In this document: positions 26,589 to 34,804 of the stretch, piece after piece
How positions within the stretch are numbered: position 1 is the stretch's first letter
Layout of the letters: every line of letters starts with the position of its first letter
Assembly (NCBI GenBank): GCA_963834725.1
Contig: CAWICN010000001.1
Location: 2,356,001-2,420,000 of the forward strand
DNA: 64,000 bases
Direction: 5' to 3'
From: PALSA-693 sp963834725
GTDB taxonomy: Bacteria > Actinomycetota > Acidimicrobiia > Acidimicrobiales > Palsa-688
Notes under the pieces: generated by a model
Seen by the model: the letters and a program-made list of their open reading frames with translations, nothing else
Told to the model about the DNA's origin: nothing
The model's database searches: none
Position numbers and translations under genes: made by a program

Positions 26589-27589
26589 CGGGCCCGATCC
26601 CCCAGGAAATTTGGGATGGTCTGAGCGGACCCCGCGTCCGTTGCCTTCTGGAGGACAAAGGCGGCGAGGGCCAGATCGAGGACTCCGAGCCCAAATGGCG
26701 AGAAGATGCGCCGGCGGCTTCTGTCCACGTCGATCCGTGAGCACAATAGGTCCGCCAGCGTTCCAGCGATAAAGTTGCGTGTGCCGTACTCTTGTTCGGC
26801 CAGGTGAAGAGATGTCTGCGAGCTCAGGCAGTGGTCGACGTCGTCAACAATGTTGAACGCCTCGATAATCAAAGAGGGTGAGAGGTCCCGCAAAGAGATG
26901 TTGAGCACGACCTGATCGGACCCAAGCCCATCCTCCCTGCCGATATGTGGAGCAGGAGCGGTAGTCGCTAAGACGAGCAATTCCGAGGAGTGGAGCACGT
27001 CCCGCACACACGCGCACGCGGAGGATCGCACTCCGAGGGACGCACTGGCGTAGGCGGCCAAGGACACACTGTCCTCGTGGCGGAGGTCGAACACGTCTAC
27101 CTGATCGATCTCCCATTCCTGGGCGGCGAGATAGTCGATGATCGTACGGTTGATGAGGCCGCAACCAACAAGCCCCAGGCGGCTGACCGACCGTCCGCCC
27201 ACCAGGGCCTCGGCCCCCACGACAGCCGAGGCGGCCGTTCGCGCCGCGCTGATCGCGGATGCCTCGAGTAGGCCGATCGGGACACCGGTCTCGTCGTCGT
27301 TGAGGACCACAACTGCCGAGGCGCGCTCCGTGTTTCGTGTTACGTTGGCCGGGACACTGCAAATCCATTTGAGGCCGAAGACCGCCCGGTTACCTTCTAT
27401 GTAGGCTGGTAATGCGATCCCTCGGGAGCCGTCACCTCTCGGAAGCTTGAGGACCAGGCTGGGCGGATTGAGTCCCGAACGGGCGTCATGCAATAGATAA
27501 GCGTCACGCACGATCCGACTTACATCTGGCCGGTAGTCTCTGAGGATCGCTTCCGTGGAAGGACGGTCGACTACGGACAAGTTCGACAT
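26579..27589 (-). CDS. sbnB: SbnB-like N-((2S)-2-amino-2-carboxyethyl)-L-glutamate dehydrogenase
   Basis: 336 residues of the ornithine-cyclodeaminase/mu-crystallin family. Features: LKWI (K74), the signature SAISAARTAA (111-120) and the nucleotide loop LVGCGLINRT (140-149). SbnB oxidises the SbnA product with NAD and releases L-2,3-diaminopropionate and 2-oxoglutarate. AGGAAACCAGGAA just before ATG 27589 is the ribosome site, so longer starts are unlikely. It directly follows the SbnA-like gene, as in staphyloferrin B, zwittermicin and dapdiamide loci. The specific assignment rests on that pairing. Confidence 0.8.
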   Translation of the reverse strand: MSNLSVVDRPSTEAILRDYRPDVSRIVRDAYLLHDARSGLNPPSLVLKLPRGDGSRGIALPAYIEGNRAVFGLKWICSVPANVTRNTERASAVVVLNDDETGVPIGLLEASAISAARTAASAVVGAEALVGGRSVSRLGLVGCGLINRTIIDYLAAQEWEIDQVDVFDLRHEDSVSLAAYASASLGVRSSACACVRDVLHSSELLVLATTAPAPHIGREDGLGSDQVVLNISLRDLSPSLIIEAFNIVDDVDHCLSSQTSLHLAEQEYGTRNFIAGTLADLLCSRIDVDRSRRRIFSPFGLGVLDLALAAFVLQKATDAGSAQTIPNFLGDRARWD

Positions 27590-27656
27590 TTCCTGGTTTC
27601 CTTTGTAGGGCGTATGGGTTTGCGACGGCTGGTGGCGACGGACTAGTGGCGACGGA

Positions 27657-28805
27657 CTAGTGGCGGCGGACAAGGGGGCGGGCCTGGTGTGGCCCGGCTT
27701 CTACGCCAAACAAGTCGGAGCCCGCCTCTTCCTCTTCCGCCGCTTCGGCCGCTTCCGGCTCTTCCGCCTCTTCCAGCCCCCGGCTCAGCAACCAGCTGGA
27801 GTTGTAGATGGTATCCACGTAACGGTCTCCGAAGTCAGCGCTGATCATCACCGCCACGCTGCCATTGGGCATCGGGTATCGCTCTGCGGCGGCAAAGACA
27901 CTTCCTGTCGACCCACCCGTGAGCAGTCCATAATCCTCGAGGAGCTTCTGGCAGCCGCGTACTGCGTCCTGCTCGGAGAGCATCATCACGTCGTCTACCG
28001 CGAGCATGTCGGCCAGTTCCGGCCGCCGGCTCGTGCCGAGCCCTGGTATGTGCCGTGGGCCGGCGCGATCTCCAAAGGTGACCGACCCGGCGGTGTCGAC
28101 AGCGATGACTCTGGTAACCCGGCCCCGTTGATGGAAGTAGGCGGCGCACCCGGCCGCTGTCCCGGTGCTGCCCGTGCCCACGAAGACGTATTCGACGTCA
28201 GGGAAGGCGCGTTCGATCTCGGGAGCCGTGAATCGGAAGTGGGCACGGGCGTTCGCGAGGTTCCCGTATTGGTTGGTCCACACCGCCGAAGCGTCGTCAG
28301 CCAAAAGGGCCTTGATGGTCTCGATCCTGGTGCTCAGATAGCCGCCCGCCGGGTCGCGGGAGCTGACGACCACCACCTCGCCGCCGTAAGCGCGGATCAG
28401 CTTGAGCGTGAGGGGGTTGGCGTTCGGATCGGTGACGCACGTGAAGCGGTACCCCTTGACTCGACACACGAACGCGAGCGCAACGCCAAGGTTGCCTGAT
28501 GACGACTCGATGATGCGGTTCTTTCCAGGGCGGATCGCCCGTGTCGCCTCGAGCTCGTCGATCATGGCAATCGCTGGCTTGAGCTTGATAGATCCGGCCG
28601 GGTTCAAGCCTTCCAGCTTGAGGTACACGTCGGCCGCAGTCCATCCTTTGAGGTGCAAAAACGCGTTGGCGCTGCCGAGCTCGAGGGCAGACTCGACTAC
28701 CTGCACCGCGGGGGAGGGCCGACACTTCTCGCGAGGAATGGAAGAAGCCATTATGGCCTCGTCCTGCGTCGGACAACAAGAACCTGATGTCGCGTAGGTG
28801 TGCAT
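27657..28805 (-). CDS. sbnA: SbnA-like 2,3-diaminopropionate synthase (PLP)
   Basis: 382 residues, cysteine-synthase fold type II. PLP lysine K74 in GSIKLKP, the SSSGNLG loop near 105, and the phosphate loop GTGSTGTAAG near 205. SbnA condenses O-phospho-L-serine with L-glutamate to give the substrate of SbnB. The last 45 residues form an acidic, Glu/Ala-rich tail followed by an Arg/His end, not typical of the family. ATG 28805 (AGAGG upstream) and ATG 28751 (GACGAGG upstream) are both possible starts; the first fits better with the 24-base gap to the exporter gene. Confidence 0.8.
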   Translation of the reverse strand: MHTYATSGSCCPTQDEAIMASSIPREKCRPSPAVQVVESALELGSANAFLHLKGWTAADVYLKLEGLNPAGSIKLKPAIAMIDELEATRAIRPGKNRIIESSSGNLGVALAFVCRVKGYRFTCVTDPNANPLTLKLIRAYGGEVVVVSSRDPAGGYLSTRIETIKALLADDASAVWTNQYGNLANARAHFRFTAPEIERAFPDVEYVFVGTGSTGTAAGCAAYFHQRGRVTRVIAVDTAGSVTFGDRAGPRHIPGLGTSRRPELADMLAVDDVMMLSEQDAVRGCQKLLEDYGLLTGGSTGSVFAAAERYPMPNGSVAVMISADFGDRYVDTIYNSSWLLSRGLEEAEEPEAAEAAEEEEAGSDLFGVEAGPHQARPLVRRH

Positions 28806-28829
28806 CCAAGGAGCCTCTGGTACCTTAAA

Positions 28830-30140
28830 TCAACGGTCGTGGTCAGCTAACTCGATAACCGAAGGGGCAGAGCCCGACGCGGCATCTTTCATGGGGGAGG
28901 GAAGAACGAAACAGGCAGCGACCGCGGCAGTGGCCAGGAGAGCGCCGCTCACCAGGAAAAGCGTCCGTGTGCCAAAGCTTGCGGCGGCGATGCCGCCGAG
29001 GGCGGCTCCGAGCGGGAGCATCCCCCATGCAATAAACCGATGAGCGCTGCTAACCCGTCCAAGTAGGTGATCAGGCACGATCTCCTGGCGCAACGAGACT
29101 GTCACGACGTTCCAGATGACAATCCCGAACGCGGCAACAGCCAGACAAACAGCGGTGACGGTCAGTGACTTGAAGGCGAAAATGACCACCTGGGTCAGCG
29201 CCTGGATCGCCAAAACGATCAGCAGCGTCACCCGATCCCCCAATTTCGTGGCGCACCAGGGTCCACAGACGCTGCCAAGGACCCCCCCTATAGCGGCGAC
29301 AGCGAGCAACCCGCCGAATGTAGGGGCTCCCCGATGAAGCTCCTTGGTGGTGAAGATGACGAGCACGGCCATCGTCGCCTCTGTGCACAGGTTGGTGATA
29401 GCGGTGAACAGGGTGATGCCCCGGAGAGCCGGATGCCTGAAAAGGTAGGCGAGCCCTGCCGTCGCCCCGCCAGATGCCCGTACGTCGATCTTGTCCTCGA
29501 CGCGAGGAGGAGGCCTCCTCACGGCTAGCAGCAAGCCGGCCGACAACAGGAAACTCAGGCTGTCCGCGGCGAAGGGTAGTATTCGGTCCACCCCGAACAG
29601 CAGGCTTCCGAGCGGCGGACCACCCATCTGGCTGAACACGAGCTCCGATCCCTGCAAGCGCCCGTTGGCGGTGTGCAAGCGGCCCTTAGGTACGAGCGCT
29701 GGAAGCACCGACTGATAGGCGGTGCCGAAAAGCGTATCGGCACAACCGACGAGAAAGACGGTGATGTACAACACGGGGAGTTCCCGTCCGACGGCAATGA
29801 AAACGAACACCAGAGCTGCGAACAGGGCGCCCCTGAAAAGGTCCATACGCCACATGATGCCGAGACGATCGAACCGGTCGGCTACCCGGCCGCCCGCGAG
29901 GCAGAACAATGGCCACGGCAGGGTGGCAGCGATGGTGAGGCCTGAGACCAGCCTCGGATCGTGAGTCAGCGATGATGCCATTAAAGGGCCGGCAGCCAGT
30001 ATCAAGCCGTCGCCGCAGAACGACAGAGAGGCGGCGCTAAAGAGAAGCTGAAAGTCCCGTCCAAGATGGCGTCTTCGCATGGGCCGGCATTTCCACCATG
30101 TCTCCTTGCCCAGCGAAAGGGATTCATCGGAGGACGTCAC
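28830..30140 (-). CDS. MFS transporter (likely product exporter)
   Basis: 436 residues with about 12 membrane segments: for example GLTIAATLPWPLFCLAGG, LVFVFIAVG, LYITVFLVGC, GGLLAVAAIGGVLG and LFLVSGALLATAAVAACF. The cytoplasmic loop motif GRVADRFDR between helices 2 and 3 is the MFS signature. The type (MFS_3, EntS-like) commonly exports siderophores, macrolides or peptides. GTG 30140 overlaps the stop of the upstream ligase gene (GTGA). As the only transporter in the cluster it is the likely export and self-protection protein. Confidence 0.85.
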   Translation of the reverse strand: MTSSDESLSLGKETWWKCRPMRRRHLGRDFQLLFSAASLSFCGDGLILAAGPLMASSLTHDPRLVSGLTIAATLPWPLFCLAGGRVADRFDRLGIMWRMDLFRGALFAALVFVFIAVGRELPVLYITVFLVGCADTLFGTAYQSVLPALVPKGRLHTANGRLQGSELVFSQMGGPPLGSLLFGVDRILPFAADSLSFLLSAGLLLAVRRPPPRVEDKIDVRASGGATAGLAYLFRHPALRGITLFTAITNLCTEATMAVLVIFTTKELHRGAPTFGGLLAVAAIGGVLGSVCGPWCATKLGDRVTLLIVLAIQALTQVVIFAFKSLTVTAVCLAVAAFGIVIWNVVTVSLRQEIVPDHLLGRVSSAHRFIAWGMLPLGAALGGIAAASFGTRTLFLVSGALLATAAVAACFVLPSPMKDAASGSAPSVIELADHDR

Positions 30141-31492
30141 CGGGCCTCCCGCTTGTGGAAGCAGCAGCCGACGGCCCCTCCGGCGCCGAGGCTAATGATC
30201 GCGGCGCCCGACGCCGGCAGGGCCCGTAGCATGCCGCCGGCATATGACGAGTTCTGGATGAAGATTCCCCAGTTGACGGCGTAGTTTTCCAGTACAACTC
30301 CGCCGTCGCTGACTACTGGCATCAGCTCCGGCGCGGGCCGGACCCTGCGTTGCACGATGAACCGACCGCCCATGGCCCTGTCGATCTGCTGGCGCCACTG
30401 CTCGGGCGTCACACTCCACCCTGCGACTACACCAATCGTGCCATGCCCGACAGCAGGCTTCAGCAGGAGTTCGTGTTGATGGCGAATGGCGAGATCGACG
30501 ACGTCCTGTAGCTCGCTGTCCCAAAGTGTCTTGCCGGTTCGGAGCAGCCGGCTCTGGGGCAGGATGCGATCCACAACAGCCCGCTCGTCGGCGGTGAGCG
30601 GGTCCGCCCCGGCTGGATCGGAGAGCAGGGCCAGGCTGGCCTTGTTGCCGACAAGTTCCCCGAAGAAGGTCATGGCCAGGAGCACGGTCCCGGCTCGGTG
30701 AGCCTCGAGCACGGGTGTCACCAGATGCGGGTCCTCTGGAACGTCCTCCAGCATGAAGATCCGGTACAGGATATCGATGCGTTGATCTCGGAGATAGAGG
30801 TGACGGTTACGGGTGTGAAGCTCGCCGACGTGGCCGTGAACCGCCCGAACTCCTCGCATCTCGAACTCGCGGGAAAGCCGGGCGAGCACCCGCTCGTATG
30901 TCGGATAGGTAGTGGGCCAATCGACGAGCGCCAGCAGCGGTGCCTCCGGGAGATTCCGAGCTGCTCCGACCCTGCGAAGCTCCGCCACTATGCAGTCGAG
31001 GGGATCGACGTACTCGACGCCCGACGCGCGGAGAAATTCCCCGAAGACAGGGAGCTCGAGGAACGCCTCGTTGAGCGGCGCGATATCCATCCCGCCCAAG
31101 CTGCTGTGGACATTGAACTCGATCGCGACCGGGCCGTCGTTGGCGATCATCACGTCCGCCCGGGCAAGTCGAACATCGGAGTCGGCCGCCGTCCGTATGA
31201 CGGCCTGGCGGCAGGGTCCTGTTAGCCCGATCGCGTCGCACGTCGCCCCGATATCTCCGTCAAAGTACCGTTCCGGCATCGTCACCAGGAGATCCAGCAA
31301 CACCGCCAGGTCAGACTCGATCCGGGCAAGGGTCGGCCCTTCCAGGAAGCCGGGTCGTCCGAGCAGCGGTGACTGCAAAAACGTATGCAGCCGTTCATCG
31401 GCGCACCCTCGGGTCTCGAGCGCTGTGAGCGCCGCAACCCCATCAGCGCCCAAGGAGGAAAGGCGGTGGTTTAACTGTGCTGAGAGAGGCAT
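30137..31492 (-). CDS. Circularly permuted ATP-grasp ligase (glutathionylspermidine-synthase-like)
   Basis: 451 residues. The C-terminal metal-binding segment of a normal ATP-grasp appears early here (AIEFNVHSSLGG, E125 and N127), followed by ILYRIFMLED, VGNKASLALL, the ATP-binding lysine strand LLLKPAVGHGTIGVVAG and FIVQRRVRP. This order is that of circularly permuted ATP-grasp proteins, which form amide bonds. It is the first gene of the cluster, with ATG 31492; no clear ribosome site is visible. It would give the cluster a second ligation step. Confidence 0.7.
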   Translation of the reverse strand: MPLSAQLNHRLSSLGADGVAALTALETRGCADERLHTFLQSPLLGRPGFLEGPTLARIESDLAVLLDLLVTMPERYFDGDIGATCDAIGLTGPCRQAVIRTAADSDVRLARADVMIANDGPVAIEFNVHSSLGGMDIAPLNEAFLELPVFGEFLRASGVEYVDPLDCIVAELRRVGAARNLPEAPLLALVDWPTTYPTYERVLARLSREFEMRGVRAVHGHVGELHTRNRHLYLRDQRIDILYRIFMLEDVPEDPHLVTPVLEAHRAGTVLLAMTFFGELVGNKASLALLSDPAGADPLTADERAVVDRILPQSRLLRTGKTLWDSELQDVVDLAIRHQHELLLKPAVGHGTIGVVAGWSVTPEQWRQQIDRAMGGRFIVQRRVRPAPELMPVVSDGGVVLENYAVNWGIFIQNSSYAGGMLRALPASGAAIISLGAGGAVGCCFHKREAR

Positions 31493-31730
31493 GGTGATCT
31501 TGGCGCCCGGAGGTTGTCAGTTCTCGGCTTGCCAAGTCGCCGGCCGGTGGCGGGAATAGTCGCCGGTCTGGGCTGTCGTTAGTCGCACCTCATACAGAGG
31601 CAGCGGCAGCATCGGCCAAATACAACATCTCCGCGGCGCCCGGACCTCGATCGCGATCACGTGTGTCAGGCGAAAAACTGACCTTTTAAGGTGCAAACAC
31701 TCCGGGCCGCCCACCACGCCCGTGGCCCCC

Positions 31731-31871
31731 GGCGGTCCAGCGGTCCGGCGGTCCGGCGGTCGGGCGGTCGGGCGGTCCGGCGGTCCGGCGGTCGGGCGGT
31801 CCAGCGGTCGGTCCAGCGGTCGGGCGGTCCAGCGGTCCAGCGCCGAGCCGTCGGTCCAGCGGTCGGTCCAG
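31731..31871. repeat. Octamer simple-sequence array (CGGTCSRG)n
   Basis: About 15 imperfect units of CGGTCCAG, CGGTCCGG or CGGTCGGG run head to tail in the gap between the cluster's first gene and the divergent HAF-repeat gene. Units are contiguous, without spacers, so this is not a CRISPR. Copy number could vary by slippage. Confidence 0.8.
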
Positions 31872-31930
31872 CCGTGGGTCCGCCGAGCCGGCCGTCACGC
31901 CCCGTGGCCCATCCTGGGGCACGGACCATT

Positions 31931-32006
31931 TTTCTGTCGCGGCATCCCCTTCGGTTGGGCAAGATTCGCTACAGACAATCTCGAGAGGGAACGGTTCGCT
32001 ACAGAA
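31931..32006. promoter_or_regulatory. Three related CGCTACAGA-type sites
   Basis: TTCGCTACAGA occurs at 31965-31975 and again at 31995-32005, exactly 30 bp apart. A related site in reverse orientation (TTTTTCTGTCGC) lies at about 31929-31940. Even spacing of about three helical turns in an intergenic region suggests regulator binding, but no regulator is assigned. The rest of 31493-32248 is simple repeat or shows no gene. Confidence 0.35.
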
Positions 32007-32043
32007 AAGTCGGCTAGCCCGGCACTCTGGGTGTTGCATCGGC

Positions 32044-32093
32044 GGGCCGGGCCGGGCCGGGCCGGGCCGGGCCGGGCCGGGCCGCGGTCAAGG
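32044..32093. repeat. Pentamer repeat (GGGCC)10
   Basis: Ten perfect copies of GGGCC, 50 bases, about 155 bp before the HAF-repeat gene. Such a tract can form strong secondary structure and change length by slippage. Confidence 0.9.
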
Positions 32094-32248
32094 TGCTGGC
32101 GGGGGCTGGATCACCGAGACGGGGCGGGGTGGTGCTGGCACCACTATCGAGTTTCATGTGGGCACCATCGACCGGGAGGCCCTGAACAGAGACACTGACG
32201 AACGACAACCCCGTCAACCGTTGCATTACTGAAAGGAATCACCTAGCC

Positions 32249-33259
32249 ATGTTCCGTCGTCTCTCCTTCACCACCCCCCGCCGCCTCCGCCGCCTGGCCG
32301 GAGCGGCCATCTTCGGCGCCGTCACCGCCGGTGGCCTGGTGGCCGCCGCCGCCCCCGCCGCCCATGCCCAATCCCTGGCGGGCGCGCCCAGCGCCTCCGC
32401 CGCCACCACCTACCGGTTCGAGACCTTGGACAACAAGGCCGACCCCACCTTCAATCAGCTGCTCGGTATCAACAGCCAGGACGTCATCGCCGGCTACTTC
32501 GGCAGCGGCCAGTCCGGCCACCCCAACAAGGGCTATGTGCTGAGCGGGCCCTACGGCCAGGCCAACTACGTCTCAGAGAACTTCCCCGGCTCCGCCCAAA
32601 CCCAGGTGACCGGCCTCAACACCATGCATGACACCGTCGGCTTCTGGGTCGACGCCGGTGGCACCCAGCGAGGCTTCGTGGAATGGAACGGCGCCTTCAC
32701 CTCCTACACCGACCCCCACACCCCCCACGTGGTAGGCTCGGCCAACCAGTTGCTCGGCATCAACGACGCTGGGATCGCCGTGGGCTTCTACGTGGACGCC
32801 GCCGGCAACGCCCACCCCGTCACGCTCAACCAGGCCACCAAGGTGTTCACCACCATCAGCAACCCTGCCATCGGCACCAACTCCTTCGCCACCGGCATCA
32901 ACGACAACGGCGACATCACCGGCTACACCCAGAACAGCACCGGCACCTACGGCTGGCTGCTCAAAGCCGGGCACGTCACCACCTTCCAATTCCCCGGCAG
33001 CCTCCCCACCATGGCCCTCGGCATCAACCTGCACGATGAGATCGTCGGATCCTACGTCGACGCCGCCGGCGACACCCACGGCTTCATCCTGGTGGGTCCC
33101 GCTGGCCCCGTCTCCCGCTGGCAGAAAATCGACGACCCCAACGCCCTCAACACCCCGGGCAACGGCACCGTCGTCAACGGCCTCAACAACAACGGCCACC
33201 TCGTCGGCTTCTACACGGATAGGGCCGGCAACGTAGACGGGATGCTCGCCGTGCCGTAA
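32249..33259 (+). CDS. Secreted HAF-repeat protein
   Basis: 336 residues. A signal peptide with Arg-rich start and cleavage near AHAQS (about residue 40) shows export. The mature part has about five repeats of the type LLGINDAGIAVGFYVDAAGN, matching HAF (extracellular repeat) beta-propeller proteins. Function is unknown; such proteins are found outside the cell or on the surface. GAAAGGA lies about 10 bases before the ATG. A strong hairpin follows the gene. Confidence 0.8.
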   Translation: MFRRLSFTTPRRLRRLAGAAIFGAVTAGGLVAAAAPAAHAQSLAGAPSASAATTYRFETLDNKADPTFNQLLGINSQDVIAGYFGSGQSGHPNKGYVLSGPYGQANYVSENFPGSAQTQVTGLNTMHDTVGFWVDAGGTQRGFVEWNGAFTSYTDPHTPHVVGSANQLLGINDAGIAVGFYVDAAGNAHPVTLNQATKVFTTISNPAIGTNSFATGINDNGDITGYTQNSTGTYGWLLKAGHVTTFQFPGSLPTMALGINLHDEIVGSYVDAAGDTHGFILVGPAGPVSRWQKIDDPNALNTPGNGTVVNGLNNNGHLVGFYTDRAGNVDGMLAVP

Positions 33260-33284
33260 CCACAGCCACTCTCCCCCGCCGGCC

Positions 33285-33312
33285 GGCCCGGGCGCAACGA
33301 AGCGCCCGGGCC
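33285..33312. terminator. GC-rich terminator hairpin
   Basis: An 11-bp perfect stem, GGCCCGGGCGC and its complement around the loop AACGAA, starts 26 bases after the HAF-repeat gene stop. No T-run follows, as is common in actinobacteria. Confidence 0.7.
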
Positions 33313-33483
33313 GTACCGCGTCCGTCCCGGGACAATCAAAGCCGACAGAGCGCCTGAGGCGGCGCCACCCGCCGCCCCGCGTTCGTGGATACTCAGCGGC
33401 AGTCCTTCCGGGACGCGGGAGGCTGATCTTCTGAGATAGTGGGCGCGGGGCGTCGGCTGTCGGTCGAGCGCGATCATGGCGGC

Positions 33484-33966
33484 ATGACGCATGGCCCTGG
33501 TCCGCTTCTTCGCGTGGTACTTCAGGGTCCGCGTGGGCTCTACCGACGGCGTCTGGGTTGGCTGTTGGGCCATAGGTTCTTGCTGCTGGATCACGTCGGG
33601 CGGACCAGCGGCCGCCGACATCAGACGGTTCTCGAAGTGGTCAACTATGACCGTTCCTCGGGCGAGGCAGTCGTGATGTCTGGTTGGGGCAGGAGCAGCG
33701 ACTGGTACCAGAATGTTGAGGCCACCGGACGAGCAAGGATCACGGTGGGCCGTCAGACGGTGGCGGTGATCGCCAACGTGCTTAGCGACTCGGAGGCGGC
33801 AGAGATCCTTGCCCGCTACGAGAAACGTAACCGATGGATGCGCCCAATCGTTCACCGTGTCCTCAGCCAGCTGGGCGGTCAACCCTACGACGGGGCCGAG
33901 GAGAGCCGACTCGCATTGGTGCACGAGCTTCCTCTCGTCAGATTCAGGCCATCAAGGGATAGCTAA
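33484..33966 (+). CDS. Deazaflavin (F420)-dependent nitroreductase family protein
   Basis: About 160 residues, the usual length of DDN-like proteins. The core shows FLLLDHVGRTSGRRHQTVLEVV, SGWGRSSDWYQNVEATGRA split over adjacent strands, and a late helical part. These proteins reduce substrates with F420H2 or act as quinone reductases at the membrane. I chose ATG 33484 because homology starts there; a GTG at 33439 also exists. It stands alone. Confidence 0.8.
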   Translation: MTHGPGPLLRVVLQGPRGLYRRRLGWLLGHRFLLLDHVGRTSGRRHQTVLEVVNYDRSSGEAVVMSGWGRSSDWYQNVEATGRARITVGRQTVAVIANVLSDSEAAEILARYEKRNRWMRPIVHRVLSQLGGQPYDGAEESRLALVHELPLVRFRPSRDS

Positions 33967-34172
33967 TGTGATGTTCTATCGACCTTCTGGGGGTTCGCCC
34001 CTCTGGTCGGTTCTTGCAGGGTGGCGGACGAGTTCTGGCCGGCGGTCGTACGGTGGCGAGCCATTTGGGCTGAGATAATCAACACAGTGAAAGAGGCGAG
34101 CGGGTCGAGTCCGTGTCTAGGATTGCGGCTGACCTGAACACGGTAGGACCGTGTTGGCGAGGAGGAAGGCTC

Positions 34173-34781
34173 ATGGCTGATCAGCCCACATATCTTGATC
34201 TGCTCAACGCGGTGGCCCGTGGCGAACGCAACGCCCACTGCTACCTGACTGAATGGGCCAACGTCACCGCCGACCCGGACGTCCGCAAGATTCTCCTCAC
34301 CGTTGCCGCCCGCGAGGGTGAACACGCGGCCAGCTTCGCCAAGCGGATCAACGAGCTCGGCTTCGAACCCGTCGACAATGAGGACCCGCAACTGGCGAGG
34401 ACACTCGACCTGATGCGCTCGGATTGCTCGGACCTGGAGAAGATGGAGGCCCTCGAGCTGGACAAACTCACCAACACCGACGGGACCGACATATTCGACA
34501 GCTTCTTCAGCGACCACACCATCGACATCCGCACAGGCGAGCTGCTCGGCCGGTACATCGCCGAGGAACACGACTCCCTGCGCCTCCTGAGCGCCTGTCA
34601 CAGCTGCCTGCGCGACGCAGCCGAGGCGGAGACGGCCCGCAGCCCGGCCAAGGCCCAGACCAAGGCGGCGGGGGCCATGACCAAGCAGCTCGCCACCCTC
34701 GAAGGGAAGGTCGACAGCATCACCCGGGCCGTCGAGGAGCTCCGCCAGGCCGTGTGCGCCCAGGCCACTCCTGTCGGCTGA
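34173..34781 (+). CDS. Ferritin-like domain protein
   Basis: 202 residues, helical. The first helix pair (YLDLLNAVARGERNAHCYL with Glu, then AAREGEHAASFAKRI with E-x-x-H) matches ferritin-like proteins that could bind a diiron centre; the C-terminus is a coiled-coil-like helix (MTKQLATLEGKVDSITRAVEEL). GAGGAAGG before ATG 34173 sets the start. Function unknown; oxidative stress or iron storage are possibilities. Confidence 0.65.
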   Translation: MADQPTYLDLLNAVARGERNAHCYLTEWANVTADPDVRKILLTVAAREGEHAASFAKRINELGFEPVDNEDPQLARTLDLMRSDCSDLEKMEALELDKLTNTDGTDIFDSFFSDHTIDIRTGELLGRYIAEEHDSLRLLSACHSCLRDAAEAETARSPAKAQTKAAGAMTKQLATLEGKVDSITRAVEELRQAVCAQATPVG

Positions 34782-34804
34782 CCCGCCCGCCGGTAGAAGC
34801 GGGG

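Larger units (their letters stand above)
23120..31492 (-). other. Putative diaminopropionate-based biosynthetic gene cluster
   Basis: Seven genes on one strand with ATGA, GTGA, TTGA or longer overlaps at most junctions: circularly permuted ATP-grasp, MFS exporter, SbnA-like, SbnB-like, heme-oxygenase-like diiron enzyme, ATP-grasp ligase, FemAB/GNAT-like transferase. SbnA/SbnB make L-2,3-diaminopropionate; ATP-grasp ligases make amide bonds; the diiron family oxidises amines or cleaves C-C bonds; the MFS protein can export. No NRPS or PKS gene is present. The combination suggests a small oxidised diaminopropionyl peptide. The product is inferred. Confidence 0.75.

Noticed and set aside
31731..31871. 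Possible CRISPR array
   Set aside because: Units are 8 bp and contiguous with no spacers, and no cas gene is nearby.
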